This document shows positions 15,956 through 24,988 of a stretch of 64,000 nt of DNA, one piece after another. A program made the position numbers and the translations under genes. Every line of letters starts with the position of its first letter. The first letter of the stretch is position 1. The notes below the pieces were generated by a model. It was not told the DNA's origin. It was given only the letters and a program-made list of their open reading frames with translations, and did not search any database. Source of the DNA: Gluconobacter morbifer G707 (GTDB lineage Bacteria > Pseudomonadota > Alphaproteobacteria > Acetobacterales > Acetobacteraceae); assembly GCF_000234355.1 (NCBI RefSeq), contig NZ_AGQV01000010.1, forward strand, positions 186,001 to 250,000, in the 5' to 3' direction.

Positions 15956-18400
15956 ATGGTGGAAGATAATGCACGACAGGAAATTCCACGCCTGAAACCT
16001 CATGGCAGAACCACTCTGACCAGCCTTGTTCTGGCTCTGCTGTGCCTTGCATGCGTACTTCCTACCGGCTTCGTGCCACCCGTCTCTGGCGCCCCCGCTT
16101 CCCACGATGCCGCGTCTTCCCGAAGCCCTGCCCCGGATAAGAACGCTGCCCCGAAAGACACCAGCTCCAAAAATGCCGCTACCCCTGACAACCTCTCGCA
16201 GGGCCTGGGATGGAACGCCATTTCCCAGACGGTCTCACAGCAGCTGGATGACAGCGCCACCAGTCTGCGGAGAATCTTCAACAGTCTGAACCGCACAGAC
16301 CCGGCAATGGGTGCCAGCCAGCTGGATGCGCTGGCCGGTGAGGCACAGCGCATCCAGCAGAATACCCGGAATACGATCCAGCAGATCGAGTCCTATGACG
16401 GGATCATTGATTCCTATCTGAAAATCCTCGGACCGAAGGCAGCGGATAATGAAGATCCGTCGGTTACGAAACAGCGGCAGAGGATGCAGGCGAATTCACA
16501 GTCCGTGAAATCCGCTCTCATGCGCGCGAAGCTCTATAACCTTCAGGCCCAGCAGCTTGGCACTGCCATAAGCACCCGCCAGAACCGACTGCAGCAGGCT
16601 GCCCTGTCCGAGCGTTCCGTTTCGCCACTTGCCCCGCGCTTCTGGCAAACTCTCGTTACGGAACATGCGGAAAACCGCTCCTCCGTTCATTCCGGCGGGA
16701 TCCTGCAGGACTGGATGTGGATTCTGGGTGGCACGGTCCTGAGCCTTCTGTCCGTAGGCTTCGGCTCGCCTCTTCTCCTGGCCTTCATCAAACGCAGTGG
16801 CGCGCATCTGCACCGCAGCGACGATGAAAGTATCCAGACAGTCATCTCCGGCAGCGTCATTGCCATCACGCTCAATGGGCTCCTCTGCGCCATTCTGGCC
16901 ACGTTGGTCTGGTTCATCTGGGCCGGGATCACACTTCCTGATGGCGGAGACGCCGTAGGGACGGTCATTGCCGAAACTCTTCCGCTCTGTGGCTTCATCA
17001 TTGGCGCGGGACTGCCGGTCTTCGGGCGACAGGGTGTGCTGGCCGCCACAAGTCCGAACGTCCGCAAATGCGTCCGGGGCATGGACTGGGCCTTGGCGTT
17101 AGGTATTCTCGCCCTGAATGTCCTGCGGACTTTCCGGACACAGGGCGTTTTTGGTCCGACACTTCAGAATCTTCTGGAAATCGTTTTTGCTCTCGGTGTC
17201 GCATTTTGCGCTGTGGATACGTTCCGCCGGCTTGGAAAACAGAACGAAACCGAACGTTTCGCCGCGCCCGCTTTCGGGATGTCTTCCCTGCTGCTGGTGG
17301 TGACAGTCTTTTCCATCATGCTGGGATATGTCGCCTTCGCCTTTACCCTCAATGGCTGGTTTCTTTCCCTTGGAAGTGGACTGGCGATCGTGGCGCTTCT
17401 GGGGCTCTGCTGGCGCAACCTGCTGGACCGGATGTTCGATGAGCATGGCTTCGTCAGCCGTCACCTCTATCCGCTCGGGATCAGTCAGCGCCGTCTGACG
17501 CAGGTCAGCGTCCTGCTGTCCGGAACCGGCAACATTATTCTGCTGCTCGTCCTGTTCTCCGTCGCCCAGACGGATGGCAGTTTCAACATCGCCGACATCA
17601 CCAACAGGTTCTGGCTCCTGTTCGTTGGCAACACTGTCCATGGCGTCAAGATTTCGCTCGATACGGTCGTGATGTGCATTGTCCTGGCCGTCGCCAGTTC
17701 CTACGCCATCCGCCAGTCCCGCGCCTGGATACAGGACCGCTTCCTCCCGACTACGCGTCTGGATATCGGTTCGCGCACCTCGATCCTGAGTATCTTCACT
17801 TACTGCGCTTGGATCCTTGTCGGGCTGGCCATCCTTTCGCTTGCGGGCGTATCCGTCCAAAACCTGACATGGGTGGTCAGCGCCCTTTCGGTCGGGATTG
17901 GCTTCGGGCTCCAGTCCATCGTCCAGAATTTCGTCTCCGGCGTAATCCTTCTTGCTGAACGTCCTGTCCGGGTGGGAGACATGGTGGAAATCGCCGGGAC
18001 ACGGGGCGACATCAAGCGCATCAGCATTCGCGCAACGGATATCAGCCTGGCGGACGGCTCTACCATGATCGTGCCGAACTCACAGTTCATCACGTCTAGC
18101 GTCAAGAATGCCACGCTTTCCGGCGCAACCGGCGCTCTGACCGTCAGTTTCCTCGTTCCCACCTCCACGGATCTGGACAAGGCCCGGAACATGCTGCTGG
18201 AAGTTGCGGCACACCGTCAGGAAGTCCTGTCCAGCCCACCCCCTAGGGTCCGCGTCAGCGCCCTTTCGGGAGACAGCGTCACCATGAGCCTGAGTGTCAC
18301 GCTCGTTTCCGCCCGCGACGCAAGCAGTGTCCAAGATGCCATCCTGTTCGATGTGTTCCGCCGTTTCCATTCCGAAAACGTCACCATCACAACAGCCTGA
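15956..18400 (+). CDS. Large MscS-type mechanosensitive channel (DUF3772 type)
   Basis: About 814 residues. A signal-like hydrophobic segment (LTSLVLALLCLACVLPTGF) is followed by a periplasmic, Ala/Ser/Lys-rich and coiled-coil region to about residue 240, then ten or so membrane helices and the C-terminal MscS pore and beta domain (VSALSVGIGFGLQSIVQNFV, then RPVRVGDMVEIAGTRG). This layout matches the long KefA/MscK-like members with a DUF3772 region. It would release solutes on osmotic downshock. The ATG at 15956 has AGGGAGGG 10 bases upstream; an earlier in-frame ATG at 15926 lacks such a site. Followed by a good terminator. Confidence 0.88.
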   Translation: MVEDNARQEIPRLKPHGRTTLTSLVLALLCLACVLPTGFVPPVSGAPASHDAASSRSPAPDKNAAPKDTSSKNAATPDNLSQGLGWNAISQTVSQQLDDSATSLRRIFNSLNRTDPAMGASQLDALAGEAQRIQQNTRNTIQQIESYDGIIDSYLKILGPKAADNEDPSVTKQRQRMQANSQSVKSALMRAKLYNLQAQQLGTAISTRQNRLQQAALSERSVSPLAPRFWQTLVTEHAENRSSVHSGGILQDWMWILGGTVLSLLSVGFGSPLLLAFIKRSGAHLHRSDDESIQTVISGSVIAITLNGLLCAILATLVWFIWAGITLPDGGDAVGTVIAETLPLCGFIIGAGLPVFGRQGVLAATSPNVRKCVRGMDWALALGILALNVLRTFRTQGVFGPTLQNLLEIVFALGVAFCAVDTFRRLGKQNETERFAAPAFGMSSLLLVVTVFSIMLGYVAFAFTLNGWFLSLGSGLAIVALLGLCWRNLLDRMFDEHGFVSRHLYPLGISQRRLTQVSVLLSGTGNIILLLVLFSVAQTDGSFNIADITNRFWLLFVGNTVHGVKISLDTVVMCIVLAVASSYAIRQSRAWIQDRFLPTTRLDIGSRTSILSIFTYCAWILVGLAILSLAGVSVQNLTWVVSALSVGIGFGLQSIVQNFVSGVILLAERPVRVGDMVEIAGTRGDIKRISIRATDISLADGSTMIVPNSQFITSSVKNATLSGATGALTVSFLVPTSTDLDKARNMLLEVAAHRQEVLSSPPPRVRVSALSGDSVTMSLSVTLVSARDASSVQDAILFDVFRRFHSENVTITTA

Positions 18401-18405
18401 TCCGA

Positions 18406-18426
18406 AACGGGGGCGATTCCCCCGTT
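18406..18426 (+). terminator. Hairpin terminator after the MscS gene
   Basis: Perfect 8-base repeat AACGGGGG (18406-18413) and CCCCCGTT (18419-18426) with a 5-base loop, 5 bases after the MscS stop. Only a short T pair follows. Confidence 0.75.
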
Positions 18427-18505
18427 CCACAGAGCCACAATGCTCGTTTTCAGGGAGAAACTCCTCTACTATCCACTTGGCTGTCTTATTGCAGGATTCA
18501 CCTCT

Positions 18506-18994
18506 ATGCCCGCCCCGACAGATCTCTCCGGACAGAACGGTTCAGGCCAGATCCTGCATCTACCCGTCCGTTCCCGGACTCTTTCGCTTGAGGAAGCGGC
18601 CATTCACCTCGGCCTGCCCCAGCGCAGACTGCGCCTTCTGACGCACTTGGGGGGTGGCCCACAACGTGCACCGTCTTCCAGAGGGAAAGTCACCTACCGT
18701 CGGGAAGATCTGGAGAAATACATCAGCGAACTCTACGAAAAAGCCGATATCTCAGGGAATGAAATGTCGCGTCGTCGGAGCGCATCTGCACCTGCGCGGC
18801 AAGTCGCAATCGAAAACCTCAACACCAGCAGCCCGGATGCCGGTCAGGCTCCGGTTGATCCGTTCATGCTGATGGCCACATCAGGCGAACTTTCCCGGCA
18901 ATCCGTCTTTTTCGTCCTGAAGGTCCTGGCGATTTTCGGGTTCATCATGCTGTGCATCTCACCCACGCCCCTGCTCCGGACCCATTTCAACTGA
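18506..18994 (+). CDS. Helix-turn-helix protein with C-terminal membrane segment
   Basis: 162 residues, not assigned to a named family. Residues ~25-75 (LSLEEAAIHLGLPQRRLRLL, then KVTYRREDLEKYISELYE) look like an excisionase/MerR-type helix-turn-helix with a wing. A flexible Ser/Ala/Arg-rich linker follows, and the last 25 residues are strongly hydrophobic (SVFFVLKVLAIFGFIMLCI), so the domain would be tethered to the inner membrane by its C terminus. The ATG at 18506 has AGGA 9 bases upstream; an ATG at 18440 is in frame but has no good site. Convergent with the next gene. Confidence 0.7.
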   Translation: MPAPTDLSGQNGSGQILHLPVRSRTLSLEEAAIHLGLPQRRLRLLTHLGGGPQRAPSSRGKVTYRREDLEKYISELYEKADISGNEMSRRRSASAPARQVAIENLNTSSPDAGQAPVDPFMLMATSGELSRQSVFFVLKVLAIFGFIMLCISPTPLLRTHFN

Positions 18995-19045
18995 CCGGCA
19001 GAAAAATCGGGTTCCCTCGCCAGTCTGTATATCTTCTCGCAGCGT

Positions 19046-20056
19046 TCAGAAGCCGCTGAGAACGGTCTTGCCGATTCCCTTTCCGCTCTCCATGAGCGCA
19101 TGGGCACGCAGCAGGTTTTCCAGCGTGATCGGTCCGAGCACATCATGCAGGGTTGTCCGTAGAAGACCCGCCTCTACCAAGGACGTCACCTGTCCAAGGA
19201 TATGCCCCTGTTCCGCCATGTCGGGCGTCTGGAAAATCGGACGCGCAAACATGTATTCCCAATGCACGGACAATGATTTGCGCTTGAACGGCATGATGTC
19301 GAACGAACCGGGATCGTCAATCATGGCCAGCGCGCCCTGCGGCGCCAGTGACCGGACAATGGCGTCCTTATGTTCACCAGTCGCCGTCAGACCCGCTACA
19401 TAGCGGACATGCGGAATCCCGATCCGCGACAACTCCTGATCCAGCGGACGACGATGATCAATAACGTGATGTGCGCCCATCTTCTCGCACCACGCGACCG
19501 TCTCCGGACGGGATGCCGTCGTAATCACGGTCAGCCCTGTCAGGCGACGGGCTAGCTGTGTCAGGATGGACCCAACACCCCCGGCACCACCGACGATCAG
19601 CAGGGCGTCAGGGCTGTTCATCTCCCCCACCCGCACACCGAGACGGTCGAACAGAAGTTCCCATGCGGTCAGGGCCGTCAGGGGAAGCGCGGCGGCTTCC
19701 TCATCATTGAGATTCCGGGGGGCGCGGGCGATCAGGCGCTCATCGACGGCCTGGAACCGTGCATTACTGCCCGGTCTTTGCGCACTGCCCGAGTAGAACA
19801 CACGATCACCGGCCCGGAAACCACGGACCTGTCCTCCGGCAGCCACCACCTTGCCCACGGCATCGTAACCGAGGATCCGCGGCTCATCACCTGGGGGATC
19901 AATCGCCCGCAGCTTGGTGTCGACCGGATTGACCGAAACGGCGGAAATTTCCACCACCACATCACGGGGGCCGGCTTCGGGCGTCGGGATATCCAGTTCG
20001 ATCAGAGTATCCGGTTCGCCAAGACGGGTCGCGCGTGTATGACCAAAGGCTTTCAT
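19046..20056 (-). CDS. Medium-chain quinone-oxidoreductase-like dehydrogenase
   Basis: 336 residues of the MDR superfamily, closest to the zinc-binding alcohol dehydrogenase family 1 / NADPH:quinone oxidoreductase subgroup. A GroES-like N-terminal domain (VSVNPVDTKLR, LGYDAVGKVVAAG) is followed by a Rossmann domain with the NADPH motif IVGGAGGVGSILTQLA. The usual zinc-ligand cysteines are absent, as in quinone oxidoreductases. It lies 25 bases downstream of the UbiM-like gene on the same strand, so the two are probably co-transcribed. Confidence 0.85.
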   Translation of the reverse strand: MKAFGHTRATRLGEPDTLIELDIPTPEAGPRDVVVEISAVSVNPVDTKLRAIDPPGDEPRILGYDAVGKVVAAGGQVRGFRAGDRVFYSGSAQRPGSNARFQAVDERLIARAPRNLNDEEAAALPLTALTAWELLFDRLGVRVGEMNSPDALLIVGGAGGVGSILTQLARRLTGLTVITTASRPETVAWCEKMGAHHVIDHRRPLDQELSRIGIPHVRYVAGLTATGEHKDAIVRSLAPQGALAMIDDPGSFDIMPFKRKSLSVHWEYMFARPIFQTPDMAEQGHILGQVTSLVEAGLLRTTLHDVLGPITLENLLRAHALMESGKGIGKTVLSGF

Positions 20057-20081
20057 CGGAAATATCCTGTCTTTCGAAACT

Positions 20082-21266
20082 TCAGGAAGAACGGTCCATC
20101 AGCATGCTGGTAACGGCAGCCTTGAACGGCAGAAGCCGGTTGGCCACCGCGAGACCGAGCTTCCGCGCAGCAAGAAGCGGCGCTTCATCACGGGTATAGA
20201 CTGTGGCGATGGTGTTCGTGGCGGCGAAAAGAGGCGCCGTCGTCCGGCGATGGATCCGGGCAAATTTTGCCAGGGCCGCCGGATCACCGGCATCCCCGGA
20301 ACCGTCAGCAATGGCTCTGGCAAGGGTTTCCTGCCCGCGAAGGCCGAAATTGAACCCGTGTGCGGTGATCGGATGCATTCCGACCGCCGCATCGCCAATC
20401 AGTGCAAAACGCGCGTCATGAAAACGATGGGCATAGACTGCTTTGAGCGGATAGGCACAACGCGGACTCTCAAGGGTCATCGGTCCCATACGGTTCTGCG
20501 TGCGGGCAGTAATTTCTGCATTGAAAGCCTCAGCATCCAGCGTCTGGAGACGAGCGATTTCCTCTGCTTCCAGCGTCAGGACAAGAGACGAGGACGCTCC
20601 TTCCCGCCCATCCGGAGCAACCGGCAGAAGAGCTATGGTCTGTCCCTCGTCGAACCACTGAAGCGCCGTATTGGCATGCGGACGGGGATGATGCATCCGG
20701 CAGACCAGAATGCTGCGTTCGAAGTCATGAACGATCGCGCCAATCCCGGCCTCGTCTCTCAGGCGGGAAAACCGTCCGTCCGCCGCAACCAGAAGATCCG
20801 CTTCCACCGTCATGCCGCCTGAGAGGGTCACACTGGCAGACCGCGCATCATGCCGGGCGGAATGGATCGTCTGTCCGGACAGGATGTCCAGCCCGTCCAT
20901 CCCGGATGCCACACGATAAAGCGCCCGGCGGATCAGATGGTTGGCAACCATATGCCCCAGCGCATCCGGCCCCTCTGCGGGCGCATCGAACAGGAGCGGC
21001 GCCCCTTCCGAACGGCCGGTCTCGATTCGGGCTGTATGCATGGGACAGATGGAATCCTTCGGGATATGTTCCCAGGCTCCTGCCTCTTTCAGCCACTCCG
21101 AAGCATGATGGGCCAGCGCAATTTCCCGGCCATCAAAAGGCGGATCCGCCAGAATTTTCTCGGAAGAACGTTCTACGAGACAGACGCGGCGTCCATCCCG
21201 CACAAGGGAAATGGCACAGGCCAGACCGACAGGTCCGCCCCCGGCAACAATCGCATCGTACCGCAT
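20082..21266 (-). CDS. ubiM: UbiH/UbiF/UbiM-family FAD monooxygenase
   Basis: 394-residue class A flavoprotein monooxygenase for ring hydroxylation in ubiquinone synthesis. It has the ADP-binding GGGPVGLACA at residues 9-18, the family's second nucleotide motif LLVAADGRFSRLR, and the GD motif FALIGDAAVGMHPITAHGFN. The early block PPFDGREIALAHHA resembles the UbiM subgroup (5-demethoxyubiquinol hydroxylase found in some proteobacteria), so the symbol is a tentative subgroup call. It starts 5 bases from the nitroreductase stop on the same strand. Confidence 0.75.
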   Translation of the reverse strand: MRYDAIVAGGGPVGLACAISLVRDGRRVCLVERSSEKILADPPFDGREIALAHHASEWLKEAGAWEHIPKDSICPMHTARIETGRSEGAPLLFDAPAEGPDALGHMVANHLIRRALYRVASGMDGLDILSGQTIHSARHDARSASVTLSGGMTVEADLLVAADGRFSRLRDEAGIGAIVHDFERSILVCRMHHPRPHANTALQWFDEGQTIALLPVAPDGREGASSSLVLTLEAEEIARLQTLDAEAFNAEITARTQNRMGPMTLESPRCAYPLKAVYAHRFHDARFALIGDAAVGMHPITAHGFNFGLRGQETLARAIADGSGDAGDPAALAKFARIHRRTTAPLFAATNTIATVYTRDEAPLLAARKLGLAVANRLLPFKAAVTSMLMDRSS

Positions 21267-21271
21267 GGCGT

Positions 21272-21874
21272 TCAGCCTGCATCCGCTCCGAAATGGACCG
21301 CCTCGCCTTTCCAGACGGCCATGTAGTCATCGACATCGGGGCGTTTGTGGCTGCCATCGTGCTTACCCGGCGTTCCCACGAACAGGAATCCGACAATCCG
21401 GTGAGGATCCGGCAGGCCGAGACTTTCAAGGAGGGCGCGATCCTCGCAGAACGCCCCCGTGATCCACATTCCGCCAAATCCTTCGACGTGAAGTGCATTC
21501 AGGACGTTCATGGCGCCTGCCGCCACAGCCATCTCCTGTTCGATGACTGGAATCTTGCCCGCGGGCTCGATATGGATGCCCAGGGCGATGATCATGGGCA
21601 TGGTGGAGAAACGCTGACGGCGCTTGTTCTTCTTGACCGTCGGAGCATCGGGCTCTTGCCGCTCCATCGCTTCCACTACCAGACTGGCGAAGGCATCCCG
21701 GTGCTTGCCCTTGATGACCGTATAGCGCCAGGGCCTGAGTTTCCCGTGGTCCGGCGCACGCAGCCCGGCGGAAAGAATGGTCCTGAGCTGATCTCCCTTG
21801 GGCGGCGGCTCAACAAGATGGTCGGTTGAGGCGCGGGAGAGAAGAACATCGAGGGGGGAATGATGATGTGCCAT
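21272..21874 (-). CDS. Nitroreductase family protein (YdjA-like)
   Basis: 200-residue FMN-dependent oxidoreductase. SRASTDHLVEP near residues 13-23 matches the Arg-Ser/Thr FMN phosphate site of nitroreductases, LSAGLRAPDHGKLRPWRY is the conserved second motif, and AAGAMNVLNALHVEGFGGMWITG is the dimer and flavin helix. The short length and the RAPDHG motif fit the minimal YdjA/TdsD subgroup. First gene of a minus-strand trio with the UbiM-like and MDR genes. Divergent from the his operon. Confidence 0.87.
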   Translation of the reverse strand: MAHHHSPLDVLLSRASTDHLVEPPPKGDQLRTILSAGLRAPDHGKLRPWRYTVIKGKHRDAFASLVVEAMERQEPDAPTVKKNKRRQRFSTMPMIIALGIHIEPAGKIPVIEQEMAVAAGAMNVLNALHVEGFGGMWITGAFCEDRALLESLGLPDPHRIVGFLFVGTPGKHDGSHKRPDVDDYMAVWKGEAVHFGADAG

Positions 21875-22039
21875 GGTTCATGGATAATGACGCGTTCCTT
21901 TCCGTCCGCCAAGAACAATCTGCACTCACGTCCGCGCGACGGAACAGACGTTCCGACAGGGCGTGGAATCGCCTGAAACGTTGTGTTTTTCCCGATGAGA
22001 ACGTGGAAATAGTCCGCTTACTGGTGTAGCAGGATCATC

Positions 22040-22636
22040 ATGAGTGAAACACGCCACGCCCGCCTGCATCGCGCCACCAGCGAAACCGACATTACCCTTG
22101 CCCTCACACTCGACGGGCATGGACGGTCGGTCATCAGCAGCGGCATCGGTTTTTTCGATCACATGCTGGCCGCCCTGACGAAGCATGCCGGGTTCGATAT
22201 GGAGCTTGAAGCGAAGGGTGATCTGCATATCGACGGCCATCATACGGTCGAGGATGTGGGGATCGTTCTGGGTCAGACCTTCCGGCAGGCCATCGGGGAC
22301 AAGCGTGGCATCGAGCGCTTCGGTCATGCCCTCGTGCCTCTGGACGAGGCGCTGTGTGAAGCCGTCGTCGATATTTCCGGCCGCCCCTATCTGGCATGGA
22401 ACGTCGTCTTCCCGCGCGAGAAAATCGGCGTGATGGATACAGAACTGTTTGAAGAGTTCTTTCGTGCTTTTGCCATGTCCGCGCAGATTGCCCTGCATCT
22501 GACATGCAAATCAGGCACCAATGCCCATCACATCGCGGAAAGCGGGTTCAAGGCCGTGGCCCGAGCCCTGAAAATAGCTGTCTCCGGGGATCCCCGTGCA
22601 GCAGGCACTATTCCCTCCACCAAAGGCGTGCTGTGA
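22040..22636 (+). CDS. hisB: Imidazoleglycerol-phosphate dehydratase
   Basis: 198 residues, the monofunctional HisB dehydratase of histidine synthesis. The repeated metal-binding motifs are seen as FFDHMLAALTKHAG and GDLHIDGHHTVEDVGI in the first half, and FFRAFAMSAQIALHL and GTNAHHIAESGFKA in the second. SGRPYLAWN joins them. No phosphatase domain is present. First gene of the compact his operon; its TGA overlaps the GTG start of the next gene. Confidence 0.96.
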   Translation: MSETRHARLHRATSETDITLALTLDGHGRSVISSGIGFFDHMLAALTKHAGFDMELEAKGDLHIDGHHTVEDVGIVLGQTFRQAIGDKRGIERFGHALVPLDEALCEAVVDISGRPYLAWNVVFPREKIGVMDTELFEEFFRAFAMSAQIALHLTCKSGTNAHHIAESGFKAVARALKIAVSGDPRAAGTIPSTKGVL

Positions 22637-23022
22637 AACTATATACACCCTGCCTTGCGCCTTCCGGGAAGAAGGCCAGCCTGCCCGTCATGGTTCAGGA
22701 CGGCTTTTCATGGCGTGTCCTGTTTTTCGGCTGGCTTGGCCTCCTGACTTATGGCGCATGGATTTCCGCGTTGCTGACGGGTGCGGTCACGGTCCTGCTG
22801 TACCAGTTCGCTCCATCCTTCGCCCTGTTTCCTGCACTTCTTGGCCTGCATGTCGCCCTGGCGGTCTTCACTGCGGAAATCCGGCTGTGGGAATTACGGC
22901 TCAATGGCTGGTTCCCCGCATCTCCGGTTGCAGCCCCAAGCCTTGACCTGGCGCTTCTGCGCTGGATCGACGGACAAGCGGCTCTCCTGTCAGCTCCGGA
23001 GGAAAAATGCGCGTTGTCGTAA
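22633..23022 (+). CDS. DUF2628-like small membrane protein in the his operon
   Basis: 129 residues from a GTG that overlaps the hisB stop (GTGA). After a short start (KLYTPCLAPSG) come hydrophobic stretches (VLFFGWLGLLTYGAWISALL and FAPSFALFPALLGLHVALAV) with an aromatic region between, then AEIRLWELRLNGW, as in DUF2628 proteins found next to hisH/hisA in alphaproteobacteria. Function unknown. The stop lies inside hisH (16-base overlap), so it is tightly coupled to its neighbours. Confidence 0.8.
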   Translation: MKLYTPCLAPSGKKASLPVMVQDGFSWRVLFFGWLGLLTYGAWISALLTGAVTVLLYQFAPSFALFPALLGLHVALAVFTAEIRLWELRLNGWFPASPVAAPSLDLALLRWIDGQAALLSAPEEKCALS

Positions 23023-23642
23023 TTGACTACAACGGTGGCAATCTTGCTTCCGCAGCGCAGGCTGCCCGCAAGGCCGCGGCACAGCAGACTCTTGATGCGG
23101 ACGTCACCATCACCCGGGACGCAGATGCGATCCTGAATGCGGACCGTCTGATCCTGCCGGGACAGGGCGCCTTCGCCGATTGTGCCCATGGTCTTGGTTC
23201 GGAACTCCGTCACACGCTTGAAACGGCGACTGAACGGGGAACGCCATTCCTTGGCATCTGCGTCGGGATGCAGCTCATGGGCGAGTACGGGCTGGAGCAC
23301 GGACGGACAGAAGGACTGGGCTGGATTTCCGGCAATATCCGCCGCATGGACGAAGCGGCGGATTCTGGCCTGCGTCTTCCCCATATGGGCTGGAACACCC
23401 TTGATTTCACACCGGGACGGCACTTCCTGACCGAAGGACTGGAGCCGGGCTGCCACAGCTATTTCGTCCATTCCTATGCGCTGCATGATGGCCTGGAAAG
23501 CGAACTGGTCGCCACGGCGGATTATGGCGGCAGTGTTCCCGCCATTGTCGCCCGCGGCAACCGCTGTGGCACGCAGTTCCATGTCGAGAAGAGCCAGACG
23601 GTCGGGTTACGGATCCTCGGCAATTTCCTGCGGTGGGCCTGA
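23007..23642 (+). CDS. hisH: Imidazole glycerol phosphate synthase, glutaminase subunit
   Basis: 211-residue class I glutamine amidotransferase that supplies ammonia to HisF. Oxyanion strand LPGQGAF near residues 50-56, nucleophile Cys85 in FLGICVGMQLMGEYG, and the His-Glu pair in QFHVEKSQ near the C terminus. Substrate channel motif HMGWN is present. Starts inside the DUF2628 gene; its TGA overlaps the ATG of the GNAT-HisA gene (TGATG). Confidence 0.96.
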   Translation: MRVVVIDYNGGNLASAAQAARKAAAQQTLDADVTITRDADAILNADRLILPGQGAFADCAHGLGSELRHTLETATERGTPFLGICVGMQLMGEYGLEHGRTEGLGWISGNIRRMDEAADSGLRLPHMGWNTLDFTPGRHFLTEGLEPGCHSYFVHSYALHDGLESELVATADYGGSVPAIVARGNRCGTQFHVEKSQTVGLRILGNFLRWA

Positions 23643-24988
23643 TGACCATCAGATGCGAACGGGTCGTTTCCCCGCTCTCAGCCGAGGATATGGATATCCT
23701 GATCGAAGCCACGACTGCCGGAATTCTGGACGGCGGTGGTTTCGGCTGGGTACAGCCCCCTGGAAGCCAGGCCCTGACCCGATATTTCGAAGGCCTGCTT
23801 CTGGTCCCGGAACGGAGCCTCTATATCGTCCGGGAAAATGGCATCATCTGCGGTGCGGGACAGCTTGTCCGCCCGCCCGCAAGCTATGAAGCCCATGCCA
23901 GAACCGCACACCTGACGGGTTTTTTCGTCGCACCTTACGCGCGTGGTCGCGGTCTGGGCCGCGCGCTTGTTGAAACGATGCTCAAGGGTGCCCGCAGCAT
24001 GGGCTGCAAGGTTGTGAACTGTGACGTGCGTGAAACGCATGTCGCCGCCATCGGGCTGTTCCGGTCGCTCGGTTTCGAGCACTGGGGGACCCACCCCTAT
24101 TACGCACGGATCGGAGGCCAGACAGTGCGCGGACTTTTCCTCTCCAAACTTGTTGCCAGCGAAACCGAGGCAGCACACTGGCAGAACAGCATTGCCGTAC
24201 CGGATTCCGCAGGCGCTCCGGTCATGGAAGGAAAAGTGGACCATGCTCGTGGCCTGACTCTCTATCCTGCCATTGACCTGAAGGATGGCGCCTGTGTGCG
24301 TCTGCGCCGGGGCGAAATGGAAGACGCCACGTATTACTCCGACGACCCTGCCGCTCAGGCACGGCTGTTCCAGGATGCCGGCTGCCGCCATCTGCATGTC
24401 GTGGACCTCAATGGCGCCTTCGCGGGACATTCTGCCAACATCCCGGCCATTGAGGCCATCGTAAAAGCCACGAATCTTCCGGTTCAGCTTGGCGGTGGCA
24501 TCCGGGACATGGCAGCCATTGAACGTTGGCTGGAAGCGGGTGTTTCACGGGTGATTTTGGGATCTGCCGCCGTCAAGGATCCGGATCTGGTCCGGCAGGC
24601 CGCCCGCGCTTATCCGGGACAGATCGTGGCGGGTATCGATGCCCGTCAGGGACGGGTTGCTACCGAGGGCTGGGCGGAAGTATCCGAACTGGAAGCCAAT
24701 GACCTCGCCCTGCGGATGGAAGATGCCGGTGTCGCGGCCATCATCTTCACGGAAATCAGCCGTGACGGAATGCTGGCCGGTCTGGATCTGGATCAGACGG
24801 CCGATATGGCCCGCCGTCTCTCCATTCCGGTCATTGCCAGCGGCGGCGTCGGCACGTTGGATCACCTGAAGGCCCTGCGCGATGTCGCCCGTACTGTTCC
24901 CGGCATTTCCGGTGTCATTATCGGAAGGGCCCTTTATGACGGACACATTGCCCTCAGGGATGCCCTGGACGTTCTGGGCTCATGCTGA
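23642..24988 (+). CDS. hisA: GNAT acetyltransferase fused to HisA isomerase
   Basis: 448 residues in one uninterrupted frame. Residues ~1-180 form a GNAT acetyltransferase with the acetyl-CoA loop [11 protein letters not shown] and a C-terminal [11 protein letters not shown]. Residues ~200-448 are complete HisA (ProFAR isomerase): [10 protein letters not shown] with catalytic Asp, [25 protein letters not shown] with the second Asp, and [15 protein letters not shown]. HisA alone would be about 245 residues. An internal ATG near 24224 ([10 protein letters not shown]) could give a separate HisA, so fusion versus two products is not settled. The start is the ATG in TGATG with the hisH stop; a GTG at 23633 is also open. 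Confidence 0.92.
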   Translation: MTIRCERVVSPLSAEDMDILIEATTAGILDGGGFGWVQPPGSQALTRYFEGLLLVPERSLYIVRENGIICGAGQLVRPPASYEAHARTAHLTGFFVAPYARGRGLGRALVETMLKGARSMGCKVVNCDVRETHVAAIGLFRSLGFEHWGTHPYYARIGGQTVRGLFLSKLVASETEAAHWQNSIAVPDSAGAPVMEGKVDHARGLTLYPAIDLKDGACVRLRRGEMEDATYYSDDPAAQARLFQDAGCRHLHVVDLNGAFAGHSANIPAIEAIVKATNLPVQLGGGIRDMAAIERWLEAGVSRVILGSAAVKDPDLVRQAARAYPGQIVAGIDARQGRVATEGWAEVSELEANDLALRMEDAGVAAIIFTEISRDGMLAGLDLDQTADMARRLSIPVIASGGVGTLDHLKALRDVARTVPGISGVIIGRALYDGHIALRDALDVLGSC

